64,000 nucleotides of DNA from Halocafeteria seosinensis (lineage: Eukaryota; Sar; Bigyra; Bicosoecida), in NCBI GenBank assembly GCA_001687465.1, contig LVLI01000154.1, forward strand, positions 62,001-126,000. Reading direction: 5' to 3'. Position 1 is the stretch's first letter. Every line of letters begins with the position of its first letter. Both the position numbers and the translations under genes were made by a program. A model generated the notes under the pieces. That model saw nothing but the letters and a program-made list of their open reading frames with translations. It was not told the origin of the DNA and did not search any database. This document shows, in pieces, positions 9,922 to 20,551 of the stretch.

Positions 9922-12132
9922 ATGTTTAGACGACTGTACCCTCTGAGGCGACTGCCCGTCAGTCAGCCGAATTTCTTCACAAGACTGACAGCGGCAGGAG
10001 CGCAACCCTGTGGCTATTATGGGACCTCTCCCGTGTCCAACCAGCAGATGAGTCCTAAGAAAAGGTCCTCAATTTATTGGGAACCTAGTTCCAGTTCGTC
10101 TCCTCGCCGCGAAGCTCCCGATTCAATGGAACCATCCCCTCGAGTGGTGCAGGAGGACTCATGGACAACCCGAAATGTGAACGAATTCAACATTTCCAGC
10201 GACACGGAGAAAAGGCTGGCCAAGGCTGGGATCACTTCACTCTTTCCAGTGCAGTCTACGACGTATCAGAAAGCGATGCAGCAACAGGACATTGTCGTCC
10301 GTGCGAAAACAGGATCTGGTAAAACCCTTGGGTTTGCTATCCCCATAATTGAGGTAAGTACTACGGGGAAAGAGGTCACAATATTCCCGCGCGAAACGTT
10401 TTTGCCACTTTTGCAGAACCTCAAAGCTTCTGGTCGCATGAAACTTCCACGTGCTATCGTCCTCGCACCGACACGAGAACTAGCCAAACAAGTGGAGACG
10501 GAGTTTGCTCGAATAGCGGGTCCTCTCCGCACGATCAGTATCTATGGAGGGACTCCATACGAACCGCAAAGGAGAGCCCTGAAAGACGGAGTAGACGTGG
10601 TGGTCGGGACGCCAGGTCGGGTACACGACTTGTTGATAAACGGACACCTCAAGCTGGACAAAATCCAACACGCCGTTCTAGACGAAGCAGATGACATGTT
10701 GCAAATGGGGTTCCGAGAAGAAGTGGAAAAAATCTATGGATATCTCCCACAACCAGTCAATTTGTCGGGGTCATTAGGGAAGAGGGACAGCGATCGAGCG
10801 GCGAGTAGAGTACATCACATGCTGTGGTCAGCCACAGTTCCTCAATGGATCGAAAGGCTGGCTAAGACATTCTTGCATAAACCAGAATTCGTTGATCTGG
10901 TTGGCAGCTCCTCTCCCAGCATTCCTTCTACTGTCCAGCATGGAGCTGTGATTGTCGACGAAGGGAAGCACTCTCGCCCCTCCGACGGAGAAGTATCACC
11001 TCGTCAAGCTGTCTTAGCGTCTATCTTGGAGGAATATGCAGATAAAGGCCGAGTACTGGTGTTTACGGAGACGAAAGCAGAGGCTACATCCTTGACTCGT
11101 TTACCAACGTCGGCTTCTATAGTTATTGAGAGTTTGACTGGAGATCTATCGCAGCAAGTCAGAGAAAGAACATTGCAGGGATTCAAAAAGGGCTCCATTA
11201 ATGTTATTTGCGCCACCGATGTTGCCGCCCGAGGACTGGACATACCATCAGTTGATGCCGTAGTGCATTATCGGATTCCGCGGCAGACGGAATCTTTTGT
11301 CCATCGTACGGGACGAACTGGTAGAGCTGGGAACTCCGGCATAAACCTGTGTATCTTCTCTCCCTCCGAAAGAAGGGAGGTGGCTTCACTGTCGAAGCAC
11401 CTTGGGTTTGCCTGGAAATACGTCAGTCCTGATAGCCTAGCAGAGCTGCGGGGCAATTCTAACACAACTGACTCTAGAATCCAATCGACTCTGAATGGTT
11501 TGGAAGAAGCTGTAAGGTACCCACCGAAAACTTCGAAACACCAGGGCCTGGTCACACAGTTTGCGGAGAAGCTTATAGATGCCTCCCAAGGTAGTGCACA
11601 AACTGCTTTGGAAAGATTAATTGCTCTTCGTATAGAGAAGGCTTCTAAGACTTCCATGGATTTGTCTCTACTGACAGGGAGCCCTGGACATGTTACGCTC
11701 ATCTATCAACCTCCTTTGTCAGGAGAAACAAGGAACTCGTCTTTCCATCCAGAGTTGTCACCAAGGAAAGCGAAACGCGTAGTTGCGGAACTGCTGCAAG
11801 ATGTAGGTGCTTCCAGGTATACTTTGAACGAAAGCAAAATGGTCTTCTACTCTGGCCAGCAGGAAAACAACGACTCCAACTCTCTTTTGCCCAGGGCACA
11901 CCCTGGAGTTGTTTTTGATCTACCATCGAATTTAGCCAACTCCGTAATCCAGCAATCAGGTGGCACTATATCTAAAGTCAAGCAGCTTCCTCAAGGTGTG
12001 GCAAAGTCATTACTTAGACCTACACGCCAGGAAGTTGCGCCTAAGTCCAAATCAGCTAACTTTCACTCGGGAAGACATTCCGAGTTCTCCAGAAAGACAC
12101 ACCGCTCAGGTTCACGCGAGTATCGTCGATAA
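9922..12132 (+). CDS. DEAD-box RNA helicase with GUCT domain, probably organellar
   Basis: ATP-dependent RNA helicase. Visible motifs are AKTGSGKT (residues 128-135), PTRELA, TPGR, DEAD, SAT, ARGLD and HRTGRTGR. The C-terminal part has the GUCT pattern of the DDX21/DDX50 and plant RH3/PMH group: a SLLTGSPGHVTL stretch and, later, GVVFDLPS. The end is basic and Ser-rich. The N-terminus (MFRRLYPLRRL, then Arg/Ser-rich and nearly free of acidic residues) looks like a mitochondrial or plastid transit peptide, as in the plant members that help organelle intron splicing and ribosome assembly. A 63-nt intron is very likely at 10354-10416 (GTAAGT to TTTTGCAG). It has no stop and is a multiple of three, so the unspliced frame reads 736 residues. 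The spliced protein is 715 and joins the GFAIPIIE helix directly to the segment before PTREL, as in relatives. Confidence 0.9.
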   Translation: MFRRLYPLRRLPVSQPNFFTRLTAAGAQPCGYYGTSPVSNQQMSPKKRSSIYWEPSSSSSPRREAPDSMEPSPRVVQEDSWTTRNVNEFNISSDTEKRLAKAGITSLFPVQSTTYQKAMQQQDIVVRAKTGSGKTLGFAIPIIEVSTTGKEVTIFPRETFLPLLQNLKASGRMKLPRAIVLAPTRELAKQVETEFARIAGPLRTISIYGGTPYEPQRRALKDGVDVVVGTPGRVHDLLINGHLKLDKIQHAVLDEADDMLQMGFREEVEKIYGYLPQPVNLSGSLGKRDSDRAASRVHHMLWSATVPQWIERLAKTFLHKPEFVDLVGSSSPSIPSTVQHGAVIVDEGKHSRPSDGEVSPRQAVLASILEEYADKGRVLVFTETKAEATSLTRLPTSASIVIESLTGDLSQQVRERTLQGFKKGSINVICATDVAARGLDIPSVDAVVHYRIPRQTESFVHRTGRTGRAGNSGINLCIFSPSERREVASLSKHLGFAWKYVSPDSLAELRGNSNTTDSRIQSTLNGLEEAVRYPPKTSKHQGLVTQFAEKLIDASQGSAQTALERLIALRIEKASKTSMDLSLLTGSPGHVTLIYQPPLSGETRNSSFHPELSPRKAKRVVAELLQDVGASRYTLNESKMVFYSGQQENNDSNSLLPRAHPGVVFDLPSNLANSVIQQSGGTISKVKQLPQGVAKSLLRPTRQEVAPKSKSANFHSGRHSEFSRKTHRSGSREYRR

Positions 12133-12467
12133 ATGCGGATTGAGTGGATGGTACTTGCATGGCAAATTGGCAATGCCTCTACCAGGTAAAGATTAAGCAA
12201 CGAAATGTTATAAATGCCTTCGATTCATGCAACAACCTGGAAATGCGGCAAAAGGGTAGCTCATTGGGTGTATGAGACACAACATTTGCTATCTTCTAGT
12301 AGAAGTGACATGGAAAGTGTCTTCGTGGGGTGGGGGGAGTTTTTCTGGTAGCTGGTATCCTTTCAGACGACATGTCCCTACAACGGTTATGTATACGAGA
12401 AATAAAACAAATGTGTGTGTGTGTGTGCTATCCATTTCATATGAGCATAGTTAAGGAGCAGTGCACC
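12133..12467. other. Convergent intergenic region with TG microsatellite
   Basis: This is the 3' region of the helicase gene and of the STI1-like gene. A short TG dinucleotide run lies near 12411-12428. No gene is seen. Confidence 0.5.
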
Positions 12468-13471
12468 CTAAATTTGAGTATTCTGCTTCTTGAGTTCTCT
12501 AACAGCTTGGCCGAGCCGATGCTGGGCGCGGTTGGCCACATCAACTTTGGGATCGATCATAAGCACTTCTCGGATATCCGCAAGGGCAGCGCGGAACCTG
12601 CAATAAAAAAAGAAGGACCGTTAGATCTCAAACTACAACGGGGGTACACCAATTTGTTTGACACGACGAACTTTTCAAGTCCCTCTAAAGCCAGGCCTCG
12701 CCGCAAGAGAGCCTTCAGGTTCTTAGGATCAAGCTCGAGCACAGCCGTTGTGTCATCCACGACACTTTGGAAATCTGAAAGCTGCTGGTAACAAGCAGCC
12801 CTGTTGTTGCGGGCAGCAATGAGGGTCTTGGTGTCGTTTTCACTACATTTCTCGATGCACTGTCCATAGACTTCGATCGCTTGTTCAAATTTGGCATCCT
12901 GCGACGAATTCAGATTCAGTCCTATACAAAGAATACGAAATATTTGAGCAGCCAACCTACCTTGAAGAGGTCATTTCCTTCCTCCTTCAATTTCTCTGGT
13001 CCTTGGAGTTTAGCTCTACGTTCTCGCTCCTGTACCAAATGGTAATTGTGTTGAAATAGGAACGTCAATTCCGCCACGCCGCTACCAACATACCTGTTTC
13101 TCCAAGAGTGGTCGCGTTTCATTCAGTAGCTTGCGGAGGTCTTGGTTATCCGGGTACTGTACGAGTCCCTTCTCCAGGATCTGCACAGCTTCCTTATATT
13201 GCTGCAATTCCTTCAATGGATGCGCCAGACGATGGTAGCCTTTCAGGAACTTCGGGTCCAATTCGATGCATTTTCGACCATCCGCAGCGGCCTCTTCCCA
13301 TTGCTTTTGGGCAGCGTAGACCATCGATCGATTGCTGTAAAATGTGTGCTCGTGGGGGTACAATTCTATCGCCTCCGTGTATTTCTGAATGGCTTTCTCA
13401 TTTTCGCCATTTTTGAAGTGTTGATTCCCCTGGCTTTTCAGCTCCAGGGCTCTTGATTTATTGTCAGACAT
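12468..13471 (-). CDS. STI1/HOP-like TPR co-chaperone, four exons
   Basis: Exons are 13094-13471, 12961-13029, 12672-12898 and 12468-12597. The introns are 64, 62 and 74 nt, and phases agree throughout, giving 267 residues. The N-terminal half (SQGNQHFKNGENEKAI...YSNRSMVYAA) is a three-TPR module close to the TPR1 of Hsp70/Hsp90-organising proteins. The C-terminal half, after a charged linker, holds another TPR set (EGNDLFKDAKFEQAIEVY, NNRAACYQQL). HOP/STI1 is normally about 540 residues with DP domains; those are absent here, so this is a short relative or a different TPR co-chaperone. The third intron needs a weak donor (GTTCGT). A second ATG at 13495 would add eight residues; I chose the ATG at 13471 because the family begins near there. 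Confidence 0.75.
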
Positions 13472-14122
13472 GATTTTAGAACTAAAGCGATGCACTGATT
13501 AACTTGCTCTCTGCTCGGGCAACACACTCAGGATCGGAACTATCCCTAACAAACCTCAATATACGCCATTTGTTCCATCAAACACACCAGAATGTTCGTC
13601 GCGCTGACACCCAACGAAAACATTGTTTCCTTTCACTCATCAATTGATTCCGAGTTTAGAGTTCGGGGGAAACAATGGTACAATTGTAGCCCACATGCTG
13701 CGCTTGGCCCGTTGAGGATCAAACCCTACCCGGAATCGCTCTGGCATCCTCACGTTGTAGCGCATGAACGTCATAAACACATTCGGTCATCATCACTTCC
13801 AGTGGATTTCCGAAAGTCCAGTTTGAGTTCCGCATCTCACGGGATAAATTCCCAGCCACTGCCATGAAATCCCGAGACGAGAACGACTTCGCGAAGTTAT
13901 CAGGACGAAACCCAGCTAAGCAAGTTTTAGGTCACGCACATTTCAGAAATTTCAAATTGTATCCGATTTGTGTATTGCAGTTCGACTGTTTTGTCGGCGT
14001 CGTCCTCAATGTACGCGATGATATTGAATAAGAATTTTATGTGTGGTCTATAACGTAGTGAATTCGTGCATATTTGGGTAGACAATGAATAATGGAATGG
14101 GTATTCGTTTTGGTTCTAGTGT
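13472..14122. other. Intergenic region with a relic shared with 27.6 kb
   Basis: This lies between two minus-strand genes. An open frame at 13592-13867 contains a stretch (about 13731-13845) similar to 27591-27668. In translation both read P-x-S-L-x-H-P-x-V-V-A-H-x-R-H, with some changes at third codon positions. I think it is a decayed repeat or a fragment of an unknown gene, not a working gene. Nothing else is recognised. Confidence 0.35.
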
Positions 14123-16014
14123 CTACGCTGAAGATCTACAAGCTGTTACAGCAGAGAGCAGAGAAGACACATTGTCTCGCCAATCGCGTAACTTAGATTG
14201 TAGGGCAACCCAGTCATCGTCATCAAACTGTCTTTGTGTTGTTCGAGTTACGTGAACTGCATTAGCTGACTGGTCTATCTTAGCTTCTATCAATTCTAGA
14301 CTGACAGCTTCCACCACCCATTCTTCCACTTCTTCAGCATTAATCTGCAGGCAAAATACAAAAGCAAATCAAAACAAGTGACGAATCAAAGGACTGAGGT
14401 ACATGACACAGCTGAGAATGACAAAGGCGAAGCGTCAGGCAAAGTGTAGGTATCATCAAGATGAAGTAAATCGTCTTTTCGGAAACGAGGAATTCATGAT
14501 CGTCCTCACGATCAAGAATTGCATCATTCGCATCCGTCTCTTCATATCCAGGAGTAGAGCAAATGCGGGTTACTTACTTTCAACCTTTGGGCAATATTAT
14601 CGTAAGATAATGATTGTTGTCGCCCAGCTAAAGAGCATAGAGAAAGGAGACGAATCGTACGTTTTGAGGCTTCGTGGTCCACTCCTAATGATTCAACAAA
14701 ATCTTTATGCTTGTCAGCAAAATCCTCGTAATCGGGAACATCACCACCAGCAAAAATGGAAAGCAGTTGATATACTAAAGGATCATCTTTCGGTCCTCTT
14801 TGGAGTGCTTGGACCTGTAAAGACACGTGCAGAGACAAAGATATTGAACTCACTGCCGTAGTCGTCCTCACGCTGATTCTCCGCTTGACAACTACTACCA
14901 AGCCTCAGACGCTAGACAAGTCATCAATGTACAACAAGTCCACAATGGTTGCGACAAGTTCAGCTTGTTAAAATAAGGAACGATAGCAAAATGCTGATAC
15001 CTATCAACGAAAAATCATCGGCCACGAAAGACAAGAGGGAAAACTAGTGTAGACAAGCTACGACTTACAGCTCGCATTAAAGGAAGATTACTCTTCTGAG
15101 ATATAACGGGGGCCTTAATGTAACCAATAGCGGCCTTTCTTGCTAACTGTCGCCCTTCCAGCAATTCGTTTTCATCAAGCCGGGGGTCCTCGAACGTACT
15201 GAGATATCGGATCAAGTAGGCTTGTGCTTCGTCACTGGGGAAAAAAACACAGAGGCATATGAGCACTTGTCAAGCAAGAGAAAGGGAAGAAAGGAGCACT
15301 TGCACATACTTTCTATTGCAATCGTCCAATGTGTTCGAAATGAATGCAAATAATTCGCGTTGCTGTTGTTTGTGCAGATTCAAGTTTTCAATCCAAGTTT
15401 CACAGTCGGATAAATACGGCAACAACGTGTCAATTAGGTTATTTTTGGCCGCGAATTCGATGAGATGCTTAAGAACTTTGAGCTTCGGTGTCGATTTCGT
15501 TTCAGCATCAAGCACGTTGTATAGTTCCGATAAGAGTTTCAAGCGCAGCGATGGCTGCTCCGAGTTCCCCGTCAAGAGGCGAATCAGTTGGTTGTATATC
15601 GACTCCTCCGATCCGGCCGGGACGGTATTGAAGAAGGAAAAGAGTAGAATGAACGTTCCTTCGATATCTGCACAACACCCCCGATAATGTGTGTATATAC
15701 TCAGAATAGCACACCTCTTGCAATTCGTCCTAAAGGGTCCTTCAAAGAGGGGAGTCCAAGGACAACAAAAAAGGTCTCCTTGCTCAGTGTCACTTACTCT
15801 GTGTATTTTCGACTGTGAAGAGGGCATCGCCGACATTGATGATCTTGAGCACGAATTCATCCAACTTCCCATTGCGCACAAGATTCTCGCATTCTTTTAA
15901 AAATTTCTGTTTTCCATCGGCGTCATTATGGTACTTGGCCATAGCAGCGAAATTGGCCAAGGAAAAGGCTCGTTCGCCCGTATCCACGATCTCTACGAGC
16001 GCTGTGGACGGCAT
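14123..16014 (-). CDS. EIF3M: Translation initiation factor eIF3 subunit m, five exons
   Basis: Exons are 15798-16014, 15310-15667, 15069-15234, 14578-14814 and 14123-14344. The introns are 130, 75, 253 and 233 nt, with all phases consistent, giving 399 residues (animal eIF3m is about 374). The helical-repeat region includes GTFILLFSFFNTV and LLSELYNVLD. The C-terminal PCI/winged-helix region runs from about residue 250 (SLSYDNIAQRLKINAEEVE, then EAKIDQ and VTRTTQRQF), matching the conserved eIF3m end. The protein is a PCI subunit of the eIF3 complex, which binds the 40S ribosome in the cytosol. Introns 3 and 4 are longer than most in the window, but I see no structured RNA in them. The gene is head to head with the dynein light chain gene. 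Confidence 0.9.
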
Positions 16015-16250
16015 TTTGGTTCGACAAGACTATTTCAGCAAATACAAGATGACCAAGAAGAAAAATACGGGACAAGTCAAGCGACATAATGCTCCCATTC
16101 GAGTGATACAAATAAGACTCCCTCTGAAGTTGAAGTTAGAACCGAACAAACAAATGTGATAGTTTGGTAATTAACGTTAGAAGCACCGCGCATTATCGTC
16201 TTGTATGTGATATTTTGAGGCTATAAACTACAAGGGGGCAGAGAGACAAG
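16015..16250. promoter_or_regulatory. Shared divergent promoter, eIF3m and dynein light chain
   Basis: Only 236 bp lie between the two start codons, so the promoters overlap or abut. This is inferred from position; no motif is recognised. Confidence 0.4.
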
Positions 16251-17295
16251 ATGCAGCATTCTTCTCGGGAGGCGGCCCCGCACGCCCCACCGACATTGGT
16301 GCAGTATGAGCAACCTTTACGGGTGGATCGTGAAGACACCTCGGCTCCCCAACAACGGCAAACCACGGCCGGAACTACACAGAAGTCTTCCAAGACAGAT
16401 GGCCATATTGAAGAGATTCTGAACTCCATACTTCCTCCACGGTACGCGAGCATGTTTGACGCGTAGTTCCTGTAGGATTCGGTATTGATTCATTCAAACT
16501 TGCTGACTGCAGAATGTGGAGCCAGGAAGATGGATCGACATGGATTCAATACGTGTCCAAAGAGCCTTCGTCACGTTTGGACGTGCTTACGTTACAAGAA
16601 GCTCTAGAGCAGCGCCTGATGCAGAGACAGGCGCGCGAGACGGGCCTATGCCCCGTGCGGGAAGACTTATATCGACAATGCTTTGGTATGTACGGACAGA
16701 GGAATCCTCTCTCCCAGGGCGCATTTGCCAATGTCGGGATGCTCTCGATGCAGATGAATTAATTCGGCAAGTATGCCTGAACAGCCCAGAGAGGGGATTA
16801 TTACTATTGCGTGTTAGGGATGAAATAAGAATGACCATAGATGCATACAAGACATTGTACGAGAGCAGGTAAGTCTTGTTAAAACCACGCTTCGTCGTGT
16901 CGAGGAGCCGGTAGAGAGAAACTTTGCCTTCCCTCTGTTTCTCAGTGTGACATTCGGTGTAAAGAAGCAACTTCAGGCGGAGGAGGGCATGCAAGAGATG
17001 GAACAAGAGGTAGAACAATTGACGGAAGAAAAGCAACAATTGGAAAACGAAGTAATGGCTCTGCAGAACAGGTACGAAAGGTGGCGAATATGCTGCTAGT
17101 ATCGCATTCTAGGTCAATACTAGATCATACACGTCTTCATTAAAATTCATTAAATGCAGTGTTGACATGGCTGAAAAACGATACAGTGAAAAGAGGCAAA
17201 TCGAGGAGAAGAAAAGGAAGGATGAAATCTCTTATCTCAAGCATCAAGCCCAGCACTTGGAGACGTTCTTGAGATCGCTTCCTTCGAAGCAATAA
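16251..17295 (+). CDS. DNALI1: Axonemal inner-arm dynein light chain, p28/DNALI1 type, five exons
   Basis: Exons are 16251-16441, 16513-16685, 16754-16868, 16946-17071 and 17160-17295. The introns are 71, 68, 77 and 88 nt, giving 246 residues (Chlamydomonas p28 is about 253). Family signatures are ILNSILPPR, RLDVLTLQEALEQRL, QRQARETGLCPVR, ERGLLLLRVRDEIRMTI and YKTLYES, followed by a C-terminal coiled coil. In the family this chain pairs with actin or centrin on single-headed inner dynein arms and is needed for ciliary beating. Its presence shows that the organism builds motile cilia or flagella at some stage. The gene converges on the PH-domain gene with only 50 bp between stop codons. Confidence 0.93.
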
Positions 17296-17345
17296 GTCTA
17301 CTACTAACTAAAGAACACACGATTGTGTCGCTCTAACCAACGCTA

Positions 17346-19543
17346 TCATTTTGTTAGCGTCTTACTTCCGAAAAAGTTCCCGGTTTTACTGTTTCTTGTG
17401 GCGCTTGAACGCTTCCTGTTTTTGGCTCCATCATCATGGCAATGGTAAGCCTGATCTAGCATCCGATACTGAGCAACCGCTCCGAAATTGTCGAATGTTT
17501 GTTCGCTAATCACATTTTTTCTGATCTTGCACCAGCCTTGTAAACTCTCTAACCATACGTCTCTCGTAGGCTTGTTATGGCAATCGACAGTTAAAACCAC
17601 GTCACCAGCATCAATCTCAAGCATGTTCGTTTCCATTTCAACTGTTTCCCATTCCTTCCCCACACCATTGCCTCCAGCAGCAGCGGAAGAATCCTTCCCC
17701 GGATGCGTGTATTCCTGGGGTTTGTCTTCCTCGTCAATTTCGTCACTGTCGGTATCTTCGTCACCATCGTGTTTCTTTGTCTCCTGCCGTTGCACAACGT
17801 TTACAGTGCCAATCAGTTCCAAAGGAATCTTCACTCCAGAGTGGCTCAACGTTCCCACATCTTTACTGCTGGAAAGCTTCCCTGTTACGAACCATCCGTC
17901 CGTGATACTGGCATCAGTAGGATTTCGGAAGAAACTAAGGTAAGAGGGCGTCAGAACGAAGTAGCGATCTTTTCCTCCAGCACCAAGAACGGTAGAATCG
18001 ACCTTTGTTAGCCACCCATGCAAAATGGCTGCGTCCTTGTACGCTCTAGCCTGCCTCTCGGCGGCGGTCGAATTGACTAACGAAGGAGCGGGAAGGATAA
18101 GCTTTCCCCCAGAGTTCTTGTCTAAGCTAGTGACAACATCGTCACGTTTCGAGCCAAGTCTAGGCTCAGTTGGGCTCCGGTACGGGAAAACTTCAAAACT
18201 TTCATCTCGTTCCTTTTTGGCTTGAAGCTCGTGCTCCCGCTTAGTCTCAAGCTCTTGCATGAGAGCATGGCCAAGTTTTTTCCCACCGCTCCATATTCCG
18301 TGTCCAATATCCATAAAAACTGATCTCTTTCTCGGCGGGCTCTTTTCATTGGAATCTTCTTCCTCGTGAGCTTCTTCCTCCTCATCGTCACGGCCCTTTG
18401 TGGATTCTTGTTTTGAACCTCGTAGTCGCTGAAAGATTGATGCCTTGCGCTGCGGTTTCTGGTCTTCCTGTTCACCCACTTCTCCAGCACCGTTATCCTT
18501 CTTCAAAATGATATGGTTTCTCCATTCATTAATGGATGCAATCCACAGTTTGGCACACTCTGGTGACTCAGCAGTAAGCCTAATAGTTCCTCCTGCAATC
18601 ATTATTGGAAGAAATCAGAGTATAAGAAAACTCTCAGAGAACCAACGCGGCAAACGGCACCCGTACCATCGTCGAGTTGCAAATCAAACTGAGAGCTTTG
18701 AGGCTTGCAAACAATGTTACTGATCTCCGTAAGAGGTATGCACGCTCCTGCTTTCGACATTTTCTTGAGCTTCTCCAGGTTGCAAACTCCATGCATGTAC
18801 CCCTCTTCGTCAATCTGCTCAGTATTTTTCACGATACGGATAATAGTATACGACGAGGCTGACGAGCAAACACAGCAAATATTCTCACCTCTGCCTGCTC
18901 CTGCTTGTGGTAGTATCCTAAGAACTGTGGCGTCAACACGAAGTACCGAGGCTTATTTCTTCCACGAGTAAAACGAGCTTCGGATTCCCTGAAGAAAACA
19001 AAAATCCGACCTCCGTTTTGTTACCCGCAAGGGTTCCATCTATAGAAGCATATTTCACGTACTTCGCCAACACTCCCTCAAGCGGGACAAACAAGTGTCC
19101 CGTGGAATTCTTCAGTTCCTTGGGGAGATTTGGACGCAACGTCACTCCGAATTTTTCTATAGTTGTTTTGGGATCACCTGATGTTTCTTCGGCTTTCTTT
19201 GTCTGAGGGTCTTCTCCCTTTTCACCCTTGGATTCGAACTCGTCCACGCGCTCCTGCACGTACCCATCCTTCAACGATTCCCTACCGTCATGGGTGGGAG
19301 AATGCGCATTGACGACCTCATCTTCCTCCTTCTCGACATCTTCTTCTGCACCTTCATTCGTCTCGACACCTTGCGTGTCGGGGTGAGATTCTTCGTCTTG
19401 GTCATCTGTGTCAGGGACATAGTGTGGAATATAACCGTACAATTTGTTCAACCCGCGGCTGTAGTCTTACTTTGGTTCTCTTCGGTTCGATGGTCCTCCT
19501 TCTCCATTCTCTCTTGCTCTGTAACGTTAGGATTGTCTTCCAT
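17346..19543 (-). CDS. Protein with two PH-like domains, five exons
   Basis: Exons are 19471-19543, 19025-19405, 18889-18977, 18667-18814 and 17346-18592, giving 645 residues. The introns are 65, 47, 74 and 74 nt. The second intron is the least certain (GTAAC to GAAG), but it is the only joint I found that keeps the frame. The N-terminal 100 residues are acidic and disordered. A first PH-like domain spans exons 2-5 (KPRYFVLTPQFLGYY through AKLWIASINEWRN). A basic/acidic linker follows, then a second PH-like domain (DRYFVLTPSYLSFF through DVWLESLQGW) interrupted by an acidic insert. PH domains usually bind phosphoinositides or proteins, so a membrane-linked adaptor role is likely. I know no specific orthologue. 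The start at 19543 is the first ATG of the frame; upstream the frame has only non-ATG codons. Confidence 0.75.
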
Positions 19544-20551
19544 CCTTATGAAGGCAGCTAGGTCCTCGGTAACACCAAGTACACGCTGCACACGTATAAA
19601 CTTGCACCTCCGCGGACAAAATGGCGCGCTCACGCTTCGCCACTAGAAGCGGTTCAACTCAATACTCTTAGCTTTCAGGCAATCCTCGGATTATGAAGAA
19701 TGGGTATGGACCAAAGTGTACCTTGCCCAGAAAAGTTGCAGACTGACAAATTTACACGTAATCGGGGTTGTATGAGGCCTTCAACAACCTCCGCTCCGGA
19801 GTCGATCTGATTTCAGCTGCACTTCAACTTGCTGCTCCAACGTCATGCATGGTATAGGGCGTCTCCATATATATATATGAAGATAGGATCAGTGAATTTA
19901 AGGGGTATCGATCGAAAGTCGCTGAAAAAAAATGTCCTGATCTAGAAAGATGCAAGCAGTTGTTTTGCAGGAGCGGGACATGTGTTCCACTATTGTCGGG
20001 TGGGGAATAGTTATCGCACCAACATTTCTTTTCTGAGTTTGGTTCCCATTATTTTATTTACGTTATATGTACGCTGTGACTGTCGGCCTCTTTAGAGGCT
20101 CCGCTCGTCGTGTGGCGCCTCTTTTCGAGTTGAAGTTCTCACCCGATGCGGTTCAAGAACTTCAAGTAGAGTTCTCTCGTTTACCGGTAGAGTGAGTCAT
20201 TACTCTTCTGTGTAGTTTACATAGAGAAATTGTGCGTTGCTACCGGCGTGGTCCATAAACGCGACGCAGAAGCGGATAATTATCCACCGATATACAAGTG
20301 TAACGAGTTATGTGAACATCGGACTGTGAAGGTGAATTCGAGTACGTGCTGCTGTACTACCTGGTAGTATTACTACTCACTACTGAGGACTGTTTTCGGC
20401 ACGATACGTGGAACGGACATGAGAGATAGAAACCAGCCGTATCGCGCGTAAGACCAAGTGGCTATGTCAATGAGACAAACTAGGCAGGGGCTGGCTTGAG
20501 TGAGCCAAGAATCAAGACACTATCAGAGATCGAATTCAGACAAGAAGTATA
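19544..20551. other. Divergent intergenic region, possible small exon at 20067
   Basis: This 1-kb gap is long for the window. A short frame at 20067-20194 starts with ATG, encodes about 40 residues with a basic N-terminus, and carries a good donor (GA|GTGAGT at 20192). I could not find a downstream exon that keeps frame convincingly. A short (TA)n run lies near 19870-19879. The promoters of both flanking genes must be here. Confidence 0.35.

Noticed and set aside
12411-12428. TG microsatellites here, near 25914 and near 27936
   Set aside because: Ordinary simple repeats; only the one beside the inverted repeat may matter.
20067-20194. Short ATG frame with a good splice donor, possible first exon of a small gene
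   Set aside because: No acceptor downstream continues the frame with a typical intron length; every trial gave a quick stop or an intron under 36 nt.
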